Source: JAAYCB01 sp012744395 (GTDB lineage Bacteria; Planctomycetota; Planctomycetia; Pirellulales; Thermoguttaceae). From it: a DNA stretch of 39,209 nt. Below, piece by piece: positions 33,148-39,209 of the stretch. The DNA is taken from contig JAQVNJ010000048.1 of NCBI GenBank assembly GCA_028703175.1, positions 1 through 39,209 on the forward strand, written 5' to 3'. The translations under genes were made by a program, and so were the position numbers. The notes beneath the pieces are model-generated. The model worked only from the letters and a program-made list of their open reading frames with translations. It had not been told where the DNA came from and did not search any database. Every line of letters starts with the position of its first letter. Positions within the stretch are counted from its first letter, which is position 1.

Positions 33148-33510
33148 ATGGACGTGCGAAAGACGACGATCACCGTCGGCATCCTGTTGATCCTCCAAGG
33201 CGCCGGCTTCTATGCGGCCAGCGATTCAAAGAGCCTGACGGCTCTGATCCCCGCGTTTTTCGGTCTCCCGATTGCCCTGCTGGGCTTGGCGGCGCTGCGG
33301 CCTTCGATCCACAAACACGCCATCCACGGGGCGGTGCTCCTGGCGCTATTTGGGCTGCTCGCGCCGCTTGGCCGGATCGCCTCGGCCGGCCTCCGCTTCT
33401 CAGCCGCCGGCGTCTCCCAGCTGCTGATGATCGTGCTCTGTGCCGTGCTGGTTGTGCTCGGGCTGAAGTCGTTTGTCGACGCGCGAAGACGCCGCAAAGC
33501 CGCGCCGTAG
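33148..33510 (+). CDS. Small four-helix membrane protein
   Basis: 120 residues with four hydrophobic segments (TITVGILLILQGAGFYAA, LIPAFFGLPIALLGLAAL, AVLLALFGLLAPLG, LLMIVLCAVLVVLGLKSFV) and a basic C-terminus (DARRRRKAAP) placed inside by the positive-inside rule. AGAAGGA lies upstream of the ATG. No family with known function is recognised. It stands alone on the plus strand between minus-strand neighbours, so it is probably monocistronic. Confidence 0.75.
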   Translation: MDVRKTTITVGILLILQGAGFYAASDSKSLTALIPAFFGLPIALLGLAALRPSIHKHAIHGAVLLALFGLLAPLGRIASAGLRFSAAGVSQLLMIVLCAVLVVLGLKSFVDARRRRKAAP

Positions 33511-33569
33511 CCGTCGCTCCCGGCTCCCAAGCCAAGGGGGACGCGCTCGCGCGTAAAGCCTTCTCCGGC

Positions 33570-34412
33570 TCACTCCGCCGAGACGAACAGCCCGCTGAAA
33601 TCGGCCGTGTCGTAGAGATGGCCGGCGCCGTTGGTCACGCGGACCCAGCCCGGCGGATCGCCGCGGTAGACGTGGTTCCACCCGTAAACCGCGCCGCCCT
33701 GCTTGATGGATCGCTCGCGAAAGACGTAGGCAATCTCCCAGGCGAACGGCGAGGGCCCCTCTTCCAGCCCCGCGCGGAACAGCTTGTGCGCCTCGGCCCC
33801 TTCAAAGAGCACCGTCTCCGCCGGGCAGCCGAGAAACGCGGCGGCGTTGACTCGCCCCTGCATCGCCTGGATCACCCCCCACGGCGGATTGACCACCTGG
33901 CGCCAGATGAGGCGGTGCTCGGTCATCGGAATCGCCCTGGCCAGCTCCATGCCGCCGGGCAGTGCGACCGCCGGCTGATCCTCCCACACCCAGCCCTCGC
34001 TGGTCAGCGGCAGCGAATCGCTGGAGAACCCCATCCGGTAGGTCAGGTGCGTGCCGACCTCGTTGGCCGGACCGTCTTCACGGTCGCGATCGACGATCGT
34101 TCGATACTCGACAACCGCCTTGGCAAGCGAGTCGCCGTAGCTGTTCAATCCCACCGCGAGGTCATCCAGCGATTGAATCTCCGCCGCGTCCGGATCGAAC
34201 GGCTCGAAGCGGAGCTTGACCGCGTAGACCGACGGCTTGCCGGGATAGTGGATCGATCCGCCCCCGCCGAACGGGGTCGCGCTGCCGAGCACCTCCGCGG
34301 CAAACGCGTCGCGATCCTGCCAGCCGATGAGGAACGCGCGCCGCGCGCGGAACCCCTCCAGCGTGTATTGCTCAATCGGTGAACCGGCCAGCTCTCTGAA
34401 ATGCACGGCCAT
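33570..34412 (-). CDS. Putative phage structural protein, last gene of the capsid block
   Basis: 280 residues, ATG 34412 with GGAGG about 7 nt upstream. No named family recognised. It is soluble, rich in Gly, aromatic and beta-type stretches (PFGGGGSIHYPGKPSVYAVK, AYVFRERS, AVYGWNHVYRGDPPGW, LYDTADFSGLF). Its place after the head-tail genes, on the same strand, suggests a connector, tail or decoration role. No signal peptide. The gap before it holds the second MITE-like copy. Confidence 0.7.
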   Translation of the reverse strand: MAVHFRELAGSPIEQYTLEGFRARRAFLIGWQDRDAFAAEVLGSATPFGGGGSIHYPGKPSVYAVKLRFEPFDPDAAEIQSLDDLAVGLNSYGDSLAKAVVEYRTIVDRDREDGPANEVGTHLTYRMGFSSDSLPLTSEGWVWEDQPAVALPGGMELARAIPMTEHRLIWRQVVNPPWGVIQAMQGRVNAAAFLGCPAETVLFEGAEAHKLFRAGLEEGPSPFAWEIAYVFRERSIKQGGAVYGWNHVYRGDPPGWVRVTNGAGHLYDTADFSGLFVSAE

Positions 34413-34455
34413 CGGTAAACCTCCAAGGATTAAGGATGAAAGCGGACAACAAGCC

Positions 34456-34676
34456 GTAGGGTGGTGCAGAGCGGACCAGTCCGATCCGCTTGGCAGGGCC
34501 GCAGCGGTTTATGGGGACCGTCGACATCCGCGCGGCCACTGACACGAGCGCCGCCCCACCGGGCGCACGGGCAAACGTCGAACGCCGCCTCGTGGTGGGC
34601 CGCCGCTGGCGTTGCGGTTGTGCCAATGTTTCGCCCAGCGGCCGCCAGCGCCGCCCCACCGAGCCCACGCCAGCCC
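34456..34676. mobile_element. MITE-like element, second copy with degraded right end
   Basis: The left end (34456-34477) is identical over 22 bases to that at 9604. The core at 34547-34623 aligns with 9694-9771 at the same distance from the left end. The right terminal repeat is missing; instead AGCGCCGCCCCACCG recurs at about 34649-34663, an internal duplication. It sits between two capsid-block genes. Confidence 0.7.
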
Positions 34677-35189
34677 TCACCCCAGCAGCAGGCCGAGCAG
34701 TGCAATGTCGTACGTCGCCGCGCCGTCGACCGCCACGATTCGCAGGTTGCACTCATTGGACACGACGCTCCAACCGTCCAGCGGATTGGCCACGAGCAGC
34801 GGGCTGGCTGCCGGCAGCAGCACCTGGCCGCCCGAGTCGCCGAAGGGCCCCTCCCAGGCCTCGTCTCCGCCGCCGATCAGCAGATCGCCGCCGCTTAAGT
34901 CCGATGTGTTGATAATCAGCAGCGCCTTGACTCTCGCCAGGCGGATGCGGATCGTGGCGCCAAACAATTCCTGCGGCAGGTTGTCCAAGGGGTAAACGAT
35001 GGACTGGCCCTCGGCGAGCGATCCGCCGCAAGCGTGCCAAACCGCGTCGGCTTGCTGCGATGCGCGGCCATCGGCCAGGTCAACGCCCAACCGGAGCCGG
35101 TTGCTGTCAACGACCGGCGACGTGGACACGTGGTCGGTCCATGTCCAGGCGAGCTCTGCCTGGATCTTGCTCCGCAAATTGGTTGTCAT
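34677..35189 (-). CDS. Putative phage structural protein
   Basis: 170 residues. No family recognised by name. It reads as a beta-rich jelly-roll-like or sandwich protein: LAWTWTDHVSTSPVVDSNRL, DAVWHACGGSLAEGQS, ATIRIRLARVKALLIINTSD, DIALLGLLLG. No membrane segment and no signal. It lies between the head-tail joining gene and the last gene of the block. Position and composition suggest a tail-tube-like or decoration protein. The ATG at 35189 lacks a clear ribosome-binding site. Confidence 0.65.
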   Translation of the reverse strand: MTTNLRSKIQAELAWTWTDHVSTSPVVDSNRLRLGVDLADGRASQQADAVWHACGGSLAEGQSIVYPLDNLPQELFGATIRIRLARVKALLIINTSDLSGGDLLIGGGDEAWEGPFGDSGGQVLLPAASPLLVANPLDGWSVVSNECNLRIVAVDGAATYDIALLGLLLG

Positions 35190-35243
35190 TTGATATCACG
35201 CAGCCTGTTCTAAAACCGGAGTAGGGGAAAGTCGGAACCGGGA

Positions 35244-35657
35244 TTATTCGCCGGCCGCTTCGGCCGGCAGCCAGACCCGCGCGACCATCGCCACGCGGAA
35301 CTGCCAGACGCCGTCGTCGCGCTGCCGGCAGTCGTCCTCGGCGCGCCGGAGTTGGAGCACCTTGGCTCCGCCGGATAGCGGGAACCTCTTTCGATCAAAA
35401 ACGCGGAGAAACTCGCCGACGATCGCCGCCCCCCGGTCAAACTCTTCGTGCTCCAGGCGGACTTCTAAAACGATCTGTTCGATCACCTCGCCCAGGTTCG
35501 TGCGGCAGACGACGCTTCGCGATCGGCGGCCGATGGCTGCCCGCGGAAGCGTGTTCAACAGGGAACGGCCGGTCGTGACTCGCCGCGACGGGAGAAGGGC
35601 CTCCAACGCGGCCGCGTCGTTCCAACGCTGGTGAAGAAGCTGTTCGATTTCCATCAT
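35244..35657 (-). CDS. Probable phage tail-completion/neck protein
   Basis: 137 residues. An N-terminal helix (MMEIEQLLHQRWND) is followed by RTNLGEVIEQIVLEVRLEHE and a C-terminal DDGVWQFRVAMVARVW. This order resembles the DUF3168/minor tail-completion family, whose members seal the head-tail junction. The start codon overlaps the stop of the upstream gene by 4 bp (ATGATGA), so translation is coupled. Confidence 0.65.
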   Translation of the reverse strand: MMEIEQLLHQRWNDAAALEALLPSRRVTTGRSLLNTLPRAAIGRRSRSVVCRTNLGEVIEQIVLEVRLEHEEFDRGAAIVGEFLRVFDRKRFPLSGGAKVLQLRRAEDDCRQRDDGVWQFRVAMVARVWLPAEAAGE

Positions 35658-36283
35658 TGCCGCTCAACATCGAGATACATTAATTCGCCCAGGCGCTCGG
35701 GACGCCGGCTGGCGAGAATCCGATAGACTGTCCCGTCGGGGGCTCGGGCGCGGCAAACGCCGTCGAGCTCCACCTCGTCGAGCAGGTAAATCCGCCAACG
35801 GCCGCGCCCTGCCTGCCCCCCCGCGCCAAGCTGCCCTGCTACCGGCTGAACTCTGCACGCCAGGCCGGTCCGCCACGGCCGCCATGCGAGCACTTCCGCG
35901 CCCGCGGCACTCTTCGTGGCCACCGCCCTTTCCAGGTCGATGTAGTCGTCCAGCCCCTGCTCAACTGCCAGGCTCCGGCAAATGCACCGCCAGCGAGCGC
36001 CGCACGTCGCACGGGTGACGCTGAGAATCGTCCAGCGCCGGCCCCCGCCGTCCACCAGCAGATCGCCGACCCGCGGCTCAGGCGTGAACGTTCTGCCGGG
36101 CAGGTGCCAGGCGACGTCGGCCGCCGTATAGCGGCCGGCGGACGCCGCCGCCTCGCGCTGGCTGACCGCGCCGCGGAGGGCCGCCAGTTCGATTGCCAGG
36201 GGGGTGCCGGGCCGGATCAGCGTTACCGCCTGAAGGCCATCGGCCACGCAAGGAAAGTCGTCGCACGGGTTGAACAGCGGCAT
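35654..36283 (-). CDS. Putative phage head-tail joining protein
   Basis: 209 residues. Blocks EPRVGDLLVDGGGRRWTILSV and YRILASRRPERLGELMYLDVE frame a middle with DDYIDLERAVATKSAAGAEV. The first block (grouping of GD, DGG and WTIL) is like head-tail stopper proteins with a small beta-barrel. It ends with a 4-bp overlap into the tail-completion-like gene. No signal or membrane parts. The family assignment is by context and general pattern only. Confidence 0.6.
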   Translation of the reverse strand: MPLFNPCDDFPCVADGLQAVTLIRPGTPLAIELAALRGAVSQREAAASAGRYTAADVAWHLPGRTFTPEPRVGDLLVDGGGRRWTILSVTRATCGARWRCICRSLAVEQGLDDYIDLERAVATKSAAGAEVLAWRPWRTGLACRVQPVAGQLGAGGQAGRGRWRIYLLDEVELDGVCRARAPDGTVYRILASRRPERLGELMYLDVERQ

Positions 36284-36379
36284 CAGACGGCTTCAACTCA
36301 CAGGTTAGGGGAGGGCTGCCGGCGGCCAACAGGCCACACAGCAGAAGCGCAGCTTCAGTTCGCACCTTGGCCGGCCGGT

Positions 36380-36595
36380 CTATGTGCCCGCCTGGGAACT
36401 GATCTCAAAAGGCTCCTCGCCGGCCAGCTTGCGATCGCACCAGTCGACCGTCTGCCGCAGCCGGCGGAGATGGGAATTCCAGGAAACGGACTGGCCGTCG
36501 ATCGTGTAGCTCGGTTTCGGGCTGGCCGTGATCTCGGCAATCGCGGCCAGCGCCTGGCTGCGGATCGTCCGCAGTTGTTCAAAATCGCTAGGCAT
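36380..36595 (-). CDS. Small phage head-completion-like protein
   Basis: 71 residues, fully helical at the N-terminus (FEQLRTIRSQALAAIAEITA), then PSYTIDGQSVSWNSHLRRLR and TVDWCDRKLAGEEPFEIS. Short proteins with the same DGQSVSW and VDWCD words occur just after major capsid genes in phages and prophages known to me. A role in head completion is inferred. A GTTCAGGG repeat sits directly upstream of the ATG. Confidence 0.7.
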   Translation of the reverse strand: MPSDFEQLRTIRSQALAAIAEITASPKPSYTIDGQSVSWNSHLRRLRQTVDWCDRKLAGEEPFEISSQAGT

Positions 36596-36602
36596 CGCAA
36601 AG

Positions 36603-36666
36603 GGTCCGTAGTTCAGGGTTCAGTTTCCGCTTCCCATCTCGTTCCCAAGCTCCAGCTTGGGAACGC
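36603..36666. repeat. GTTCAGGG run plus palindrome copy 5
   Basis: GGGTCCGTAGTTCAGGG and GTTCAGTTTCC, followed by the GTTCCCAAGC/GCTTGGGAAC palindrome at 36639-36666. It fills the gap between two capsid-block genes together with a second short GAGGGTCC run at 36669. Confidence 0.75.
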
Positions 36667-36754
36667 TCCGAGGGTCCGGCCTTCAGAATCCACGACTCAG
36701 CCTGTGGCATGATCACCATTTCCTGGCTGCCCCTTTCTATCCGCCGACGGCTCC

Positions 36755-37153
36755 TCAAATCGCATACACTCGAAACCGCACCAGGATCACCTGGCCCTGG
36801 TAGGGATGCAGCTCAAACACAATCCGGTAGTGGCGGACGGCTTCCGGAAACGCCGGGTCGGCCGACACGTCGAGTTCATGTCTGAAGTTGTAGCCCGTCG
36901 TGTCGACCTCCCACAGGGCGTCGGTCTTCAGAGTCGGCGAGATCAGCGCGGCGATGGGCACGGCCACGGCTGCGTGGCCGCTGATCGGCGTCTCGGCTTC
37001 CGGATCGCCCTGGTCGAGCGCGTAAATGGTGTATTCGGCCGAGGCCAGGTCGAGCGGCGCGAGCAGGTTGCCGTCGGCGCCGACGACCCGGGCCAGGAGG
37101 ACCGCCGAGCCTTTGCGGAACACCGTTCCTCGGATCTCTGCGGCGCTAGCCAT
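36755..37153 (-). CDS. Hypothetical phage-block protein
   Basis: 132 residues from ATG 37153, chosen for GAGGAG about 6 nt upstream; the frame stays open further upstream inside the next gene. It is soluble and beta-rich (GTVFRKGSAVLLARVV, AEYTIYALD, HYRIVFELHPYQGQVILVRF). Its start overlaps the end of the upstream beta-rich gene by 8 bp, so the two are probably translated together. No family recognised. A decoration or fibre-associated role is possible. Confidence 0.7.
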   Translation of the reverse strand: MASAAEIRGTVFRKGSAVLLARVVGADGNLLAPLDLASAEYTIYALDQGDPEAETPISGHAAVAVPIAALISPTLKTDALWEVDTTGYNFRHELDVSADPAFPEAVRHYRIVFELHPYQGQVILVRFRVYAI

Positions 37154-38453
37154 GAATCGCTCCTCGTTGGGAACCCGGAGTGGAGACCTGTCCCGGTCCG
37201 CCGGCCGAATGCACCAGCCCGGCCGCCGAACCGCTCGAGCCGACGGCCGCCGCGGCCACGTTCCCGGCGCCCCCCGCCGGCCAGTCGGCGAACCGCCAGT
37301 TGCGATTCTCCCCGCCGTCGATCGACGTGCCGTCCGACGCGTCGATGATCGTTCCCCCCGCCGCGTCGCAGTGGGCGACCTCGACAAACCGCGCGACGGC
37401 CTCGCCGATCACCGTCAAGCGCCAGGCGGACGTGGCCCGCAGGCGGAGCCGGGCGCCGAGCCGCCCGGCGATCGAGAGCCTCCCGCCCACGCAAATCGAA
37501 CAACCGTTCATCGTGCCGGGATCGGCGGCCAGCCGCCCGCCGGGCTCGATCGCCAGGTCGCCGTGGCAGACAATCTCCCGCCCGCCCGGATCAAATGCAC
37601 CCAGGCGGTGGGTCCATCCCTGACAGGCGAGACTGCCCGCCAGCACGAGCGATCCCCACCGCTTGTCGATGACGATCTGTTCGAGAGGCCCAGCGACGAG
37701 CGACCAATCCCAGCGCTGGGTCCGGCCGCCCGTGGCCGTCAACGTGCCGCTGCCGCACCGCCATCCGACCTGGCCGGCCCGACCGCCCTCGACGCGGACA
37801 TCGCCGCCGATCTCCCACTCCGGCGCCGCGCCCGATTGCTCGACCGTGATCACGCTGGAATCGGCCGGGACCAGCGCCAGGTCGCCCTCGACGACGAGCC
37901 TCGGAGCGTGCTCGGCCGTGTTGAGGATCACGCTGGACGAACCACAACTGGAGATCACCAGATTGGCCAGCCCGAGCGTGCCCGGCCCGATTGCCACGAC
38001 CGTCGCGCCGTCGCCTTCGGCGCTGACCAGAAGATCGTTCAAGCGGTCGCCGCTCCGCGGGATAATAACGCTTTCTCCGGACAGGTGGACGGTCGAAGTC
38101 CCGCGATCGAGGACGCCTCCCAGCCCAGCCCAGCCGAGCGTGCCGCCATCGACACGCAGCACGCCGCTGCCCAGGACGAAGTCGCCCGAGTGGGCCAGAA
38201 GAAAACCGGCGGCCGGACTGCCGGCCAGGTTGTGGCCGGCCAGATCAATCGTGCCCCGGTAGCCCGGACCAGTCACCAGGCCGCCGATCGTCACGTCGCC
38301 GCTGAGCAGGCAATCGACCCCGCCGGAGAGAAACTGCCCCGTGTCTTCCGGACCGGGCGGACGGGAGGCCGCCGGCCCACCAGGCGCGGCGTCCCAGTTG
38401 GCCGCGGTGCCGAAGTCCGTGCTGATTCGTCCCGTCCAGTAGCAGGCAGCCAT
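37146..38453 (-). CDS. Beta-rich surface or decoration-like protein next to the capsid gene
   Basis: 435 residues. The N-terminus (YWTGRISTDFGTAANWDAAP then PEDTGQFLSG) resembles the opening of planctomycete autotransporter-like and beta-helix proteins. The body is a series of short Gly-rich beta repeats (DVTIGGLVTGPGYRGTIDLA, GDLALVPADSS, GGDVRVEGG, GDLAIEPGGRL), consistent with a right-handed beta-helix. No signal peptide. Its position between the major capsid gene and small head genes suggests a capsid fibre or decoration. The last residues lie in the overlap with 36755-37153. Enzyme function is not indicated. Confidence 0.7.
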   Translation of the reverse strand: MAACYWTGRISTDFGTAANWDAAPGGPAASRPPGPEDTGQFLSGGVDCLLSGDVTIGGLVTGPGYRGTIDLAGHNLAGSPAAGFLLAHSGDFVLGSGVLRVDGGTLGWAGLGGVLDRGTSTVHLSGESVIIPRSGDRLNDLLVSAEGDGATVVAIGPGTLGLANLVISSCGSSSVILNTAEHAPRLVVEGDLALVPADSSVITVEQSGAAPEWEIGGDVRVEGGRAGQVGWRCGSGTLTATGGRTQRWDWSLVAGPLEQIVIDKRWGSLVLAGSLACQGWTHRLGAFDPGGREIVCHGDLAIEPGGRLAADPGTMNGCSICVGGRLSIAGRLGARLRLRATSAWRLTVIGEAVARFVEVAHCDAAGGTIIDASDGTSIDGGENRNWRFADWPAGGAGNVAAAAVGSSGSAAGLVHSAGGPGQVSTPGSQRGAIHG

Positions 38454-38463
38454 CGCAGATTCA

Positions 38464-38573
38464 GGGTTCAGGGTTCAGTCTTTCGTGCCGCGCCCTCTCC
38501 TCGTTCCCAAGCTCCAGCTTGGGAACGAAGACACATTTCCAACCACCAACTGCTGATCGCTAACAGCTGACAG
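38464..38573. repeat. Composite intergenic repeat, copy B, with palindrome copy 6
   Basis: 38464-38540 is nearly identical to 22016-22091, including the palindrome (38500-38527) and the GAAGACACATTTCC tail. It is followed by the CCACCAACTGCTGATCGCTAACAGCTGACAGC tail in shorter form (38542-38573), which abuts the stop codon of the capsid gene. Confidence 0.8.
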
Positions 38574-39209
38574 CTATTCAAACCCGCCGCCGATCGACTT
38601 CACAACGTAGCGCGGATTGATCACCGCGGCGGCCCCGCGCTCGCTCGCCTTGAATCGCACGAGGATGTCCTGGTTGAAATCCGCCTCGCTGCTCAGGGGC
38701 GACTGGGTCACCGTGATCGGCCAGTTCTCCATGTAGGCGAAGGCCTTGCGGAAGTCGCCGAGGAACCACCACTTCTTCGCGTTCTCGGCCGATGCGCCCG
38801 AGGCAATGATCCGGCGGTAGGCCAGCCGGCTGTCAACGACCGTGTAGCGAGTCAGCGGGTTGGCCGAGGTCGTGGTCGTCGGCGAATCCACGGCCGTGTA
38901 GCTGATCTCGGTGGCCTGGAAGATGCGATGGGCGGCGTGCCGGTAGGCGGGCATCACGAGAACCGCGTTGGGCTGGACAAGCACCGGCTCGCCGGTGCTC
39001 GGATCGAGAATCTCGGCAAACAGCTGCTCGGCCGCGTCGACGCTCGTCCAGTCGACCAGCTCGTTGTCTTCAAGCGCGTTGCGCCACGGCTCGAGCGTCT
39101 GGTAGGTGTCGTAGTCGGTGCCCTTCCAGCGGTAGGTGTTCGTGCGGCCGATGACCAGGTCGATCAACCGCTTCTCCTTGTTCAGTCCGAGGATTTCGCC
39201 CACCTCGGC
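38574..39209 (-). CDS. Phage major capsid protein (5' end off window)
   Basis: At least 211 residues; the frame is open at the right edge (continues AEVGEILGL), so the N-terminus is missing. C-terminal blocks DYDTYQTLEPWRNALEDNEL, AEQLFAEILDPSTGEPVLVQ, KKWWFLGDFRKAFAYMENWP and VRFKASERGAAAVINPRYVV are characteristic of HK97-fold capsid proteins of the Mu gpT-like or related groups. It forms the icosahedral shell. It is the first visible gene of the right phage block in transcription order. Confidence 0.88.
   Translation of the reverse strand, partial: AEVGEILGLNKEKRLIDLVIGRTNTYRWKGTDYDTYQTLEPWRNALEDNELVDWTSVDAAEQLFAEILDPSTGEPVLVQPNAVLVMPAYRHAAHRIFQATEISYTAVDSPTTTTSANPLTRYTVVDSRLAYRRIIASGASAENAKKWWFLGDFRKAFAYMENWPITVTQSPLSSEADFNQDILVRFKASERGAAAVINPRYVVKSIGGGFE

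Overview
The window reads as a GC-rich (about two thirds G+C by eye) chromosomal segment from a planctomycete, probably of the Pirellula/Thermogutta type. The pointers are an HTH plus zinc-ribbon protein (27932-28372) of a type I associate with planctomycetes, secreted Ala/Lys/Pro and Cys-rich proteins, a mini histone H1-like protein, an hslVU operon, and many dispersed palindromic and low-complexity repeats between genes. No rRNA, tRNA or CRISPR array was recognised.

Layout. 1-19000 is mostly cellular: an octahaem c-type cytochrome (cut by the left edge) behind a SufR/COG2345-type Fe-S regulator; a 1.5 kb GC-rich non-coding stretch; a 45-residue H1-like protein; a PP-loop tRNA-thiolation-type enzyme behind RNase III; a secreted Cys/Ala/Lys/Pro repeat protein divergent from hslVU, with an N9-spaced inverted repeat between them; a 240-bp MITE-like element that supplies the hslU stop codon; a DegP/HtrA protease; a 29-residue basic protein; a nucleotide-sugar epimerase; an XRE regulator; a polytopic GT-C-like membrane protein; and a large M50 site-2 protease.

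19015-28372 is a phage packaging block, all on the minus strand. In transcription order it runs: HTH/zinc-ribbon protein, YiiX-like cysteine hydrolase, secreted trypsin-like protease, unknown protein, small membrane/coiled-coil protein, ParB-like protein, ABC-ATPase-GNAT fusion, small terminase, large terminase, portal. 28727-33510 is a cellular island: a beta-barrel outer-membrane protein with a HEAT-like N-terminus, an MFS nucleoside-type transporter, an SDR remnant and a small membrane protein. 33570-39209 is a second phage block on the same strand: major capsid protein (cut by the right edge), a beta-rich surface-like protein, and small head-tail genes. The two blocks share a composite intergenic repeat (22016-22091 and 38464-38540).

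The most interesting feature is this split head/packaging gene set, carrying host-type intergenic repeats and no integrase, lysogeny or tail-tape genes in view. It may be a domesticated phage or gene-transfer-agent-like system. Inside it, a ParB-like protein and an ABC-ATPase fused to a Mom-like GNAT sit directly upstream of the terminase, which suggests modification or marking of packaged DNA. These functional readings are inference; the gene identities of terminase, portal and capsid are well supported by motifs.
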